The notes under the pieces are model-generated. The model was not told the DNA's origin. It saw only the letters and a list, made by a program, of their open reading frames with translations, and did no database searches. A stretch of 27,187 nucleotides of DNA from an uncultured Ruminococcus sp. (GTDB lineage: Bacteria; Bacillota; Clostridia; Oscillospirales; Ruminococcaceae): NCBI GenBank assembly GCA_902464115.1, contig CABQIF010000013.1, forward strand, positions 1-27,187, written 5' to 3'. Both the position numbers and the translations under genes were made by a program. Below, one piece after another: positions 15,467 through 21,820 of this stretch; position 1 is the first letter of the stretch, and every line of letters starts with the position of its first letter.

Positions 15467-15800
15467 AATTTTTTATTATTGTTTTTAGAAGTAAGGTTGT
15501 TCGATACGAGCCGCAGGCAACTGCGGTCGAGCTGGCTCAGCTCGGCGAGGTGGATTGTTAAGGAGGGCAAGCTGCCCTCCTTAACAAAGGTATTGATTAG
15601 AATATATTGAAATCTAAGAAAAATCAGTAAATGTTGTTCGCCGTTTTGAAAGCAAAAGAACTTCCTGTAAACTGTAATCTAAGAAAGATTCATCGGTAAT
15701 TCTGACAACACACCCACCGGCGAACAGCACAAAGGCAGACAGCGAAGCATATCTGCCGAACCGTATGCAATTGGTTTCTCTAAGAGCTGCCAAACAGTAA
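15467..15800. other. 334-bp gene-free interval with hairpins and repeats
   Basis: No coding gene is supported here. The left third holds three back-to-back perfect hairpins (15511-15526, 15528-15544, 15557-15585). Further right, AATCTAAGAAA occurs twice (15611-15621, 15676-15686), and TGTTCGCCG (15635-15643) is inverted as CGGCGAACA at 15718-15726. There is no T-rich terminator tail after any hairpin, although hydE and pdxK converge here. Confidence 0.7.
15511..15585. repeat. Three consecutive perfect hairpins, palindromic element of unknown class
   Basis: Hairpin 1: CCGCAG-GCAA-CTGCGG (15511-15526, GNRA-type loop). Hairpin 2: CGAGCTG-GCT-CAGCTCG (15528-15544). Hairpin 3: a 13-bp perfect stem GTTAAGGAGGGCA / TGCCCTCCTTAAC with a 3-nt loop (15557-15585). 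The segment is GC-richer than its A/T-rich flanks. It could be a REP/MITE-like repeat or part of a structured RNA; the sequence alone does not decide. Confidence 0.6.
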
Positions 15801-16646
15801 TTATAATGCAGCTGCCTCCTGTGCAATTTTCCCCATACAGCTTTCAAACGAAACCCCATACCAATAGGTATCTTTGTCCGGAATCGTTGCTTCGATGCAG
15901 TCCGTCGTCAGGTTGACCGCAAGAGAAACTGCCTTTTCCAGCGATGCCCCCTTGACAATTGCACCAGAAAGCAGACTGCTGAAAATATCGCCCGTTCCAT
16001 GTGCAAAATAACCGCCAATGTGTTTCCGGAAAGTAGCGTGATACTGGTTGGATTTGCTGTCATAGGCAACTGCTCCATGTCTGCCGTCTGCATACTGAAC
16101 ACCTGTCAGAACCACAGTTGGTGCACCCAAATCGGTCAGTTCTTTCAGCAGTTCCTGTATCTCTATTTCGGTGTAATCTGTCCGATACGGGCGGTTTAAC
16201 AGCAGAGCTGCTTCTGTCATGTTCGGTGCAATGATGTCTGCCTTTTTGCAGAGGGCTTTCATCTCCTGCACGAAATCAGCGGTAAAGCCTGCATACAGCT
16301 TTCCAGCATCACCCATGACAGGGTCAATAATGATAGAAGTATGCTCGTTGCGGAACGTGTCGAAGAAGTCGGATACAATCTGTACTTGTTCTTTTGAGCC
16401 TAAATAGCCCGTATAAATGCCATCGAACTGTAAGTTCAAGGATTTCCAGTGCGTTGCAATCGCTGGAATATCACTGGTTAAATCTCGAAAGGTGTAGTCT
16501 TTGAATTGATAGGTGTGCGTGGAGAGAACTGCAGTCGGAATGACAGCTGTTTCCAGCCCCATCGCACATAGAATCGGATGGGCAACCGTCAGGGAGCATT
16601 TCCCGAAACAGGAAATATCTTGAATGGTGACAATTCGTTTTAACAT
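15801..16646 (-). CDS. pdxY: Pyridoxamine/pyridoxal kinase
   Basis: This kinase phosphorylates pyridoxal, pyridoxamine or pyridoxine to the B6 coenzyme forms in salvage. The 281-residue ribokinase-fold protein begins MLKRIVTIQDISCFGKCSL, a hallmark of the PdxY-like group. It continues with IIIDPVMGD (105-113), APNMTEAALLL (140-150), VVLTGV (178-183) and GTGD (217-220), where D220 is the catalytic base. The start 16646 has AAAGAGGCG upstream. It lies 34 bp after dnaC and is the last gene of the dnaD-dnaC-pdxY transcript. It differs from ThiD in this window by Asp in place of Cys in the GTGx motif. Whether it is named pdxK or pdxY varies between annotations. Confidence 0.9.
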   Translation of the reverse strand: MLKRIVTIQDISCFGKCSLTVAHPILCAMGLETAVIPTAVLSTHTYQFKDYTFRDLTSDIPAIATHWKSLNLQFDGIYTGYLGSKEQVQIVSDFFDTFRNEHTSIIIDPVMGDAGKLYAGFTADFVQEMKALCKKADIIAPNMTEAALLLNRPYRTDYTEIEIQELLKELTDLGAPTVVLTGVQYADGRHGAVAYDSKSNQYHATFRKHIGGYFAHGTGDIFSSLLSGAIVKGASLEKAVSLAVNLTTDCIEATIPDKDTYWYGVSFESCMGKIAQEAAAL

Positions 16647-16680
16647 AGAACACGCCTCTTTCTTTCCAATTTGCTTGTAA

Positions 16681-17691
16681 TTAAGGACGGTTTCCCCGTT
16701 CTTTTTCTTTTCGGAATGCCTGCTGGGCTTTCATAATCCGAACATCCTGCCCGACAAATCGTAAAATCGAATAGTTTGCATAAATACGGGAGGTAATCCG
16801 TTCTTCATAGCGGTTGGAGATGCCGTTAAAATCCAGATTGGTGCTGATAATTGTCGGAAGAGAGCGGTTCAGTCGTGTGTTGATCAGATTATAAATTGTG
16901 GACTGATAGAAAGATGAGTCAAATTCTGTTCCTAAATCATCTAAAATCAGCAGGTCACAGGTCAGCAGTAGTTCCATGGTGTCGGTTTCCGGATGTTCTT
17001 TTCCGAAGTGTTCCCGTTCAATCTTGCGGAGAAAATTGATGACAGAATCATAGAGAACGCTATAACCCCGTTCCAGTGCCACGGAGGCAATCGAAAGGGA
17101 AAGATGCGTCTTTCCGAGTCCGGTTTTCCCGAACATCAAGATACTGGGGGAACTTTTATGGAAATACTGGGCATAGTTTTGGCAGTAAGCGAGAATTTTC
17201 TGCATAGCTGTATAGCAGTCTGAACCGTGTTCTGTTGTTTTTCCACGATAATAGTCCAGCGAGAACGTATCAAACCGACAGAGTTGCACTTGAGCAGCCT
17301 TGTTCAGTTCTTTTGTGGCAAGTTTTCCGGCAAGTTTTAATAGGCAGTGGCAAAATGTTCCGTTTGCATAGCCGGTATCGTTGCAGTCGGGGCACTGGTA
17401 GACAATATCTAAATAATTCTGCGGATATCCGTGCTGCACGAGCAGTTTCCGAATCATGGCTTGTCCCTGCTGATTCTGCTGGGCAAGGCGTTGGGTTCGT
17501 TCTGCAACATTTTCGCCGGAACGGATAATTTGGATTAAGTCTTGACTGGTGTGAAACAGCTGCTGGTTGATTTCCATGATTTCCGGAACGGTTTGTGCGA
17601 TTTCTGCAAGGTGCTGTTGCTGTGTGGTTTGAGCGTTGTTTCTGCGGACAGAAATGGCAGAGAGTGCCTGTTGTAGATACCGTTCGTTCAT
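16681..17691 (-). CDS. dnaC: Helicase loader / primosomal ATPase (DnaC/DnaI-like)
   Basis: An AAA+ ATPase that loads the replicative helicase onto DNA. The 336 residues comprise a Gln-rich N-terminal helical region (1-95), a zinc-binding patch C100, C103, C114, C116 (CPDC...CHC), then the AAA+ core with Walker A GKTGLGKTH (188-196), Walker B LLILDDLG (247-254, D251-D252), sensor STNLDF, and the SRIYANYSILRFVGQDVR arginine-finger region. The layout matches DnaI of Firmicutes more than the E. coli loader. Its start overlaps the stop of the DnaD-like gene by 4 bp (ATGA), so the two primosome proteins are translationally coupled. IstB-type transposition ATPases share the core but lack this N-terminal part. 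Confidence 0.9.
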   Translation of the reverse strand: MNERYLQQALSAISVRRNNAQTTQQQHLAEIAQTVPEIMEINQQLFHTSQDLIQIIRSGENVAERTQRLAQQNQQGQAMIRKLLVQHGYPQNYLDIVYQCPDCNDTGYANGTFCHCLLKLAGKLATKELNKAAQVQLCRFDTFSLDYYRGKTTEHGSDCYTAMQKILAYCQNYAQYFHKSSPSILMFGKTGLGKTHLSLSIASVALERGYSVLYDSVINFLRKIEREHFGKEHPETDTMELLLTCDLLILDDLGTEFDSSFYQSTIYNLINTRLNRSLPTIISTNLDFNGISNRYEERITSRIYANYSILRFVGQDVRIMKAQQAFRKEKERGNRP

Positions 17692-18647
17692 ACGTTGCCT
17701 CCGATCGGTTCATCTAAATTATAAATCAAAGAAGCGTATGCCTCTGCATTTTCGCTGACGGGAATTTCCGGTTGTTTCTTTTTCCGGATGCGAGGAGATT
17801 CCGGCGGCTTTTCGTTTAAATCGACTTCTGCTCGGGTCTGATAGCCGGCTTTCATCCAGTCGTTCAGAATGCTCTGCATATAGGGGAACGAGAGGCGGTC
17901 TATTTTTTCAACGGTTTTTTCGTAGGCGTACCGGATTAAATCCATCGGAATGGCTTTTTGTTTCCAGTCGTCAATGAATTCCATCTGTTTCGGCGTTGGA
18001 TTTCGCCGCATTTCGAGCAGCCGCATGATTTGTGCTAGATAGCTGTGTCGCTGTTCCATGTCTTTGATTTCTTCTTGAGCCTGTTGTAGGGTAGTAATGC
18101 CCTGATTCCACCAGCGAATCAGAATTTGTTCGATGTAACGCACATTGCATTTTTGAATGGAATGGCAGTAGGAAACCACCATGAGAATGATGTCGCTGGA
18201 AAAGTTCAAGTAATCGTGCAGCCAGACGAGGGACTGTTCTTCCATGAAATTCAGCGGTCTGCCATATAATTGCTGTACCATGCGGAACAGAGTCTGTAAG
18301 CTTTCGGAATTTTGAACAGCATCTGCAATGACAGTTGGCAGGATAGACAATTCCGAACTGGTGCGAATGAGAGCCGCAACTTCCTGCGGCTTTTCTGGAG
18401 CAGGTGGTTCTGGTGGTGTGAAGAGGTCGGTTTGTTCCCAGAATAAAAGAGCTTCTTCGACTTGTTCCGGCAGGCATCCGACTTGTTTTCCAACCTGTAC
18501 GGTATCAATCGTTTCTGGCTGATGCCGCAGCAGGTAGAGCAGGACTTTTAGCTGAGAGGGGGTTGCAAGTTTGAGATATTGGTCTACAACCGCAGTCGGC
18601 ACGCTGAACAGAGATTGCCATGCTGGATTTTGGAGGGTCAGTGTCAA
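17688..18647 (-). CDS. DnaD-like replication initiation (primosome) protein
   Basis: A 319-residue protein with an N-terminal winged-helix-like region (about 1-85), a Pro/Glu linker, and two DnaB_2/DnaD-type C-terminal domains: about 120-185 (YGRPLNFMEEQSLVWLHDYL ... YIEQILIRWWNQGI) and about 215-275 (PTPKQMEFIDDWKQK ... YMQSILNDWMKAG). Proteins of this kind remodel DnaA-bound origin DNA and recruit the helicase loader. The start is TTG at 18647, with AAAGGAG 11 nt upstream; it places the gene after its promoter (18712-18740). The frame is open to 18935, but that reading passes through tRNA-Leu and is an artefact. It is coupled to dnaC and to pdxY downstream. Confidence 0.88.
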   Translation of the reverse strand: MTLTLQNPAWQSLFSVPTAVVDQYLKLATPSQLKVLLYLLRHQPETIDTVQVGKQVGCLPEQVEEALLFWEQTDLFTPPEPPAPEKPQEVAALIRTSSELSILPTVIADAVQNSESLQTLFRMVQQLYGRPLNFMEEQSLVWLHDYLNFSSDIILMVVSYCHSIQKCNVRYIEQILIRWWNQGITTLQQAQEEIKDMEQRHSYLAQIMRLLEMRRNPTPKQMEFIDDWKQKAIPMDLIRYAYEKTVEKIDRLSFPYMQSILNDWMKAGYQTRAEVDLNEKPPESPRIRKKKQPEIPVSENAEAYASLIYNLDEPIGGNV

Positions 18648-18679
18648 GGGTGGGGTCGCTCCTTTCTGAAAAGATAGAA

Positions 18680-18698
18680 ATTCCGGATTGTCCGGAAT
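18680..18698. promoter_or_regulatory. Perfect 19-bp palindrome in the dnaD-dnaC leader
   Basis: ATTCCGGA-TTG-TCCGGAAT, 8-bp arms, lies between the -10 box and the ribosome site of the DnaD-like gene. It could be an operator or an mRNA hairpin. Confidence 0.55.
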
Positions 18699-18711
18699 GG
18701 GCTTGGAATCT

Positions 18712-18740
18712 ATTATAACACATTTCGGAATGCTTGTCAC
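18712..18740 (-). promoter_or_regulatory. Sigma-A promoter for the dnaD-dnaC-pdxY operon
   Basis: On the - strand GTGACA (18740-18735), 17-bp spacer, TATAAT (18717-18712). It lies after the tRNA-Leu terminator, so the operon is independent of the tRNA. Confidence 0.8.
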
Positions 18741-18759
18741 GCATTTCAATGAAATTGGT

Positions 18760-18794
18760 AAAAAAAAACGCCTTTGCAATTTGCAAAAGCGTTT
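18760..18794 (-). terminator. Intrinsic terminator of tRNA-Leu
   Basis: AACGCTTTTGCAA pairs with TTGCAAAGGCGTT (one G-U), followed on the - strand by an unbroken T run. Confidence 0.9.
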
Positions 18795-18880
18795 TGGTGC
18801 CGATGGTGGGACTTGAACCCACACGTAGTTGCCTACAACAGATTTTGAGTCTGCCTCGTCTGCCATTCCGACACATCGGC
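18795..18880 (-). tRNA. tRNA-Leu(CAA)
   Basis: A long-variable-arm tRNA with acceptor stem GCCGATG/CATCGGC, discriminator A and encoded CCA. The anticodon loop C-T-CAA-A-A decodes UUG as leucine. The variable arm is TGTAGGCAACTACG-like, as in class II tRNAs, and the T-loop is GGTTCAAGTCC. It has its own promoter and terminator. Confidence 0.96.
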
Positions 18881-18893
18881 TTACGACTTTTAT

Positions 18894-18922
18894 AGTATAG
18901 CATACTTTCTCGGATTTGTCAA
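18894..18922 (-). promoter_or_regulatory. Promoter of tRNA-Leu
   Basis: TTGACA (18922-18917), 17-bp spacer ending TGC, TATACT (18899-18894) on the - strand. Confidence 0.9.
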
Positions 18923-18966
18923 GTGCTTTTTTCAATTTTTTTCAAATTTTTTGAGGGGCAAAACCG

Positions 18967-19001
18967 GAAAAAAAGAACCGCTTGGGAAATCAAGCGGTTC
19001 T
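18967..19001 (-). terminator. Intrinsic terminator of tRNA-Arg
   Basis: An 11-bp perfect stem, AGAACCGCTTG / CAAGCGGTTCT (18974-18984 with 18991-19001), followed by a T run on the - strand. Confidence 0.92.
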
Positions 19002-19009
19002 GTGGATTG

Positions 19010-19086
19010 TGGCGTGCCTAGAGGGATTCGAACCCCCGACCTACTGGTTCGTAGCCAGTCACTCTATCCAGCTGAGCTATAGGCAC
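19010..19086 (-). tRNA. tRNA-Arg(ACG)
   Basis: A 77-nt tRNA including CCA. Acceptor GTGCCTA/TAGGCAC, discriminator G. Anticodon loop C-T-ACG-A-A; A34 would be converted to inosine to read CGU, CGC and CGA. The canonical T-loop GGTTCGAATCC is present. It is a single-gene transcription unit. Confidence 0.97.
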
Positions 19087-19109
19087 ATTCATGTCTCACA
19101 ACAGTATTT

Positions 19110-19138
19110 ATTATAGCACACCTTTTCGCATTTGTCAA
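19110..19138 (-). promoter_or_regulatory. Promoter of tRNA-Arg
   Basis: Consensus TTGACA (19138-19133), 17-bp spacer ending TGTGC, TATAAT (19115-19110) on the - strand. It is nearly identical to the tRNA-Lys promoter at 19625-19653. Confidence 0.95.
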
Positions 19139-19169
19139 GGGGTTTTTCAAAAAAATTTTGAAAAAATCG

Positions 19170-19202
19170 AAAAAAGTTGCCTTGTGCAGCAGGCAACTTT
19201 TT
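19170..19202 (-). terminator. Intrinsic terminator of the abrB-like gene
   Basis: AAAAAGTTGCCT / AGGCAACTTTTT (19171-19182 with 19191-19202), with a T run on the - strand. The stem is symmetrical enough to work both ways. Confidence 0.9.
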
Positions 19203-19213
19203 CTATTTGGTTC

Positions 19214-19459
19214 TTAGAGATAATCCTTGATCAGTTTTACACAAGAACGGCAGACCTTTTTATCGTTAAAATCGATCAAATCTTCCGTTTTATTGCACAG
19301 GGCACAAGAACTCTGAGCCTTCTGGATGATGATTTTCGTACCCTCTGTGTAAATCTGCAAATAATCGTTGCAGTCGATTTGAAGCTGCCGTCTTAGTTCC
19401 TTTGGCAGAACGAAGCGACCGAGGCTGTCAACCCGACGCATAATACCGGAATCTTTCAT
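19214..19459 (-). CDS. AbrB/SpoVT-family transition-state regulator with zinc ribbon
   Basis: An 81-residue DNA-binding protein. Residues 1-47 match the AbrB swapped-hairpin domain (SGIMRRVDSLGRFVLPKELR, then an IYTEGTKIIIQK strand). The C-terminal part has four Cys in two CX2C pairs (C52, C55, C70, C73), a likely zinc ribbon for oligomerisation. AbrB relatives repress many genes during growth and are themselves often controlled by Spo0A. The start 19459 was chosen for the perfect AAGGAGG 7 nt upstream; a longer in-frame start at 19480 lies on the ribosome site itself. Its promoter region carries two palindromes that could mediate self-control. It sits alone between tRNA-Arg and tRNA-Lys. Confidence 0.9.
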   Translation of the reverse strand: MKDSGIMRRVDSLGRFVLPKELRRQLQIDCNDYLQIYTEGTKIIIQKAQSSCALCNKTEDLIDFNDKKVCRSCVKLIKDYL

Positions 19460-19480
19460 GATATAACCTCCTTTTTTCAC

Positions 19481-19526
19481 TGGATATTATCCATTATACA
19501 AAAAATGGGTACGAGTGTCAATGACA
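19481..19526 (-). promoter_or_regulatory. Promoter and palindromes of the abrB-like gene
   Basis: On the - strand TTGACA (19521-19516), 17-bp spacer, TATAAT (19498-19493). The palindrome TGGATA-T-TATCCA (19481-19493) covers the expected start of transcription, and TGTCA-A-TGACA (19516-19526) contains the -35 box. Both are candidates for operator sites. Confidence 0.85.
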
Positions 19527-19624
19527 AATTGGTTGCTTTTTCGTTTCGATAAGAAATAAATATAGTACCATAAGAAAAACTGATAGGGGATGCGAAAAAA
19601 ACTGAAAAAAATTGAAAAAAACAC

Positions 19625-19653
19625 TTGACAAATGCAAAAAGGTGTGCTATAAT
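19625..19653 (+). promoter_or_regulatory. Promoter of tRNA-Lys
   Basis: TTGACA (19625-19630), 17-bp spacer ending TGTGC, TATAAT (19648-19653), 16 bp before the tRNA. Confidence 0.95.
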
Positions 19654-19669
19654 GTAATAGTTGACTGAT

Positions 19670-19745
19670 GAGATATTAGCTCAGTTGGCAGAGCATACGC
19701 CTTTTAAGCGTAGGGTCGAGGGTTCAAATCCCTCATATCTCACCA
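19670..19745 (+). tRNA. tRNA-Lys(UUU)
   Basis: A 76-nt tRNA including CCA. Acceptor GAGATAT/ATATCTC, discriminator A. Anticodon loop C-T-TTT-A-A reads AAA and AAG. D-arm AGCTCAGTTGGCAGAGC and T-loop GGTTCAAATCC are canonical. It has its own promoter and terminator. Confidence 0.97.
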
Positions 19746-19754
19746 CAACAGGGA

Positions 19755-19788
19755 AGCGGGGGAATCATTTCGATTTCCTCGCTTTTTT
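19755..19788 (+). terminator. Intrinsic terminator of tRNA-Lys
   Basis: AGCGGGGGAATC pairs with GATTTCCTCGCT (two G-U pairs) over a 5-nt loop, followed by six T residues. Confidence 0.9.
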
Positions 19789-19818
19789 CGTTGATGCAGA
19801 TATTTGATTGGAAGTAGA

Positions 19819-19860
19819 AAGCACCGTTTCGCCAAATGTTAGGTTTGCGAAACGGTGCTT
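19819..19860 (-). terminator. Long hairpin after the 36-residue membrane protein gene
   Basis: A 14-bp perfect stem AAGCACCGTTTCGC / GCGAAACGGTGCTT with a 14-nt loop. On the - strand only three T residues follow directly, so it is a likely but imperfect terminator for the helicase transcript. Confidence 0.7.
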
Positions 19861-19870
19861 GTCTTTTTAT

Positions 19871-19981
19871 TTATAGAAAACTTCCGACAAAGGGTAGGCA
19901 GATGGCTCCGACTGTAATGACAGCCGCCAGAATCAACAGGAGCACCCGCATCAGATTGGAACGGTTCTTTTCTGACTTCAT
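19871..19981 (-). CDS. Small single-pass membrane protein, 36 residues, unknown function
   Basis: A short reading frame opening MKSEKNRSNLMRVLLLI, with a basic N-terminus and one strongly hydrophobic helix at about residues 11-33. A good CGGAGGG ribosome site lies 6 nt before the ATG at 19981. The frame begins 30 bp after the stop of the DEAD-box helicase on the same strand, and a long hairpin follows its stop. These features argue for a real co-transcribed small membrane protein. I do not recognise a family. Confidence 0.72.
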   Translation of the reverse strand: MKSEKNRSNLMRVLLLILAAVITVGAICLPFVGSFL

Positions 19982-20011
19982 GAAATCCCTCCGTTTGTTC
20001 GGGGCGTGGGA

Positions 20012-21724
20012 TTAACCACGCCGTTTTTTGCGGTTATAGCTGCCGGAATTATTTTTGCTGCTGTAAGCGTGGTCACGGCGGAAGCGGTCAGAGCGACCAT
20101 TTCCGGAGCGTCCGCCGCCAGAACGGTAGTTGTTGCGTTCTTCAAAGAGTTTTACCTTTACAGCATGCCCGTTGATTTTCGTGGACTGCATGGAAGCAAC
20201 AATGTTAGATGCTTCCGCAGCCGGTACTTCAACGGTGGTAAATTTGTCGTAGATGTCAATCTTTCCGAATTCTGAACCGGAAAGTTCCGTTGCTTCCACC
20301 AGTGCCCCCAAGATAAAGTTTGGAGCCATGCGTTCTTTACGGCCAACATTGATGTGCAGTTTCACGGTTGCTGCACCGCTCCGCTTGCCCTTGCGAATCG
20401 GCTTCGGAATATCGAATGCCGGCAGGTTTTTGGTTGCAGCTGTGATTTCTTCCTGCAATAACATTGCCAGCAGGGTTTCCGCTGGTGTTCCGGCAGCAAT
20501 CAGCTGTTCTGCCAGCTGAACAGCTTCTTCCGATGGAGCAGCACTGCTGCACTGTTCCTGTAACCGCTGTTGCAACTGGTCTAATGCTTCCTGCTTCATC
20601 TCTGCGGAAGTCGGCAGGTTCAGTTCTTCGATGTTGGCTCTGGTGTACTGGGAAATGGCACGCAGTTCCTGTTCCTGCTTTCTGCCACTGATAATATTGT
20701 AGGCAGTACCTTCTTTTCCGGCACGTCCAGTTCTGCCGATCCGATGGATATAATATTCATGATCTTGCGGCAAATCATAGTTGAATACAGCATCAACACC
20801 CTTGACATCAATGCCTCTTGCAGCAACATCCGTTGCAATCAGGATGTTGCATCTGCCATTTTTGAAGCTGTTCATGACCTGTGTCCGCTGCATCTGCTTC
20901 ATATCACCATGCAGTCCAACGGCTGCAAAGCCACGATTTTGCAGGGCTTCGGTCAGTTCATCCACCATTTTCTTCGTGTTGCAGAATACCATAGAGGAAA
21001 CCGGCTTTTTCGATGCGAGCAGCAGGTGTAAGGCATCGGTTTTTCTGCCCATTGGCACATTGATGGCATATTGTGCAATGGCATCAACAGTACGATGCGG
21101 GCTTTGAATCTGTACCATCTGAGGATCTTTCTGATATTGCTTGGTGATGGAAAGAATTGCCGGCGGCATGGTTGCAGAGAACAAAACCGTCTGGCGGTCT
21201 TCGGGTGTCTGAGCCAGAACGGATTCGATGTCTTCCCGAAATCCCATGTTCAGCATTTCGTCTGCTTCATCTAATACAATCGTTCGCAGATGTTCAAGTT
21301 TGAGGGTACGGCGGCGGAGATGGTCTAACACTCTGCCTGGTGTGCCAACAACAATGTTTGCACCGTTTTTCAAAGCATGAATCTGCCGTTCCATGCTGGC
21401 ACCGCCATACACGGCAACGGGTTTTACCCACCGTTTGAATTTTGCAAACTTGCCGATTTCTTCGCAAGCCTGCATGGCAAGTTCTCTGGTCGGGCAGAGA
21501 ATCAGAGCGTAAACAAAGGGTTCTGCATCCTTTGGAATTTGTTCAATAATGGGAATGCTGAATGCGGCAGTTTTGCCCGTACCCGTGTTGGATTTTCCGA
21601 TGACGTCTTTGCCTTCGAGCAGCAGGGGAATGGTTTTCGCCTGAATTTCGGTCATTTCGGTAAAATTCTGGGTGGCAATCGCCTGTAACATTTCTGCGGA
21701 GAGCGTTGTATTTTGAAATTGCAT
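20012..21724 (-). CDS. DEAD-box ATP-dependent RNA helicase (CshA/DeaD type)
   Basis: A 570-residue RNA helicase acting in ribosome assembly, RNA decay and cold adaptation. RecA-like domain 1 has the Q motif (FTEMTEIQ, 21-28), motif I with G48, G50, K51 and T52, PTREL (78-82), TPGR (128-131) and DEAD (152-155). SAT, CNTKK, ATDVAARGID and HRIGRTGRAG mark motifs III to VI. After a helical linker, a DbpA-type RNA-binding domain (about 455-530) and an Arg/Gly/Ser/Asn-rich tail ending NRKKRRG follow. The start 21724 has AAAGGAAG upstream; the frame is open further to 21796, but that stretch is the preceding hairpin. No promoter is visible between yebC and this gene, so read-through past the hairpin at 21748-21788 seems needed. 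Confidence 0.95.
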   Translation of the reverse strand: MQFQNTTLSAEMLQAIATQNFTEMTEIQAKTIPLLLEGKDVIGKSNTGTGKTAAFSIPIIEQIPKDAEPFVYALILCPTRELAMQACEEIGKFAKFKRWVKPVAVYGGASMERQIHALKNGANIVVGTPGRVLDHLRRRTLKLEHLRTIVLDEADEMLNMGFREDIESVLAQTPEDRQTVLFSATMPPAILSITKQYQKDPQMVQIQSPHRTVDAIAQYAINVPMGRKTDALHLLLASKKPVSSMVFCNTKKMVDELTEALQNRGFAAVGLHGDMKQMQRTQVMNSFKNGRCNILIATDVAARGIDVKGVDAVFNYDLPQDHEYYIHRIGRTGRAGKEGTAYNIISGRKQEQELRAISQYTRANIEELNLPTSAEMKQEALDQLQQRLQEQCSSAAPSEEAVQLAEQLIAAGTPAETLLAMLLQEEITAATKNLPAFDIPKPIRKGKRSGAATVKLHINVGRKERMAPNFILGALVEATELSGSEFGKIDIYDKFTTVEVPAAEASNIVASMQSTKINGHAVKVKLFEERNNYRSGGGRSGNGRSDRFRRDHAYSSKNNSGSYNRKKRRG

Positions 21725-21745
21725 GTTGCTTCCTTTCTTTTGCAT

Positions 21746-21788
21746 AAAATGGAAGCGTATTCGTAGAACGTGCGAATACGCTTCCATT
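21746..21788 (-). terminator. Hairpin between yebC and the helicase gene
   Basis: A 16-bp perfect stem AATGGAAGCGTATTCG / CGAATACGCTTCCATT (21748-21763 with 21773-21788) and a 9-nt loop; on the - strand it is followed by only a short T run. It ends 24 nt before the helicase start codon, so it may be a partial terminator or leader control element. Confidence 0.78.
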
Positions 21789-21820
21789 CTGAACAAGGGG
21801 TTTGGGATGGTGAATACGGA

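Noticed and set aside
15557..15585. Integron attC-like site
   Set aside because: The GTTAAGG and CCTTAAC ends are in the opposite order to attC core sites, and no integrase or cassette genes are near.
15614..15859. 81-codon - strand frame overlapping the end of pdxY
   Set aside because: Its only start lies inside pdxY in another frame with no ribosome site, and it has no recognisable domain. It was kept only as a hint of a degraded element.
18648..18935. Extended DnaD-like reading frame
   Set aside because: It translates tRNA-Leu and its terminator; the promoter and ribosome site of the real gene lie inside this stretch.
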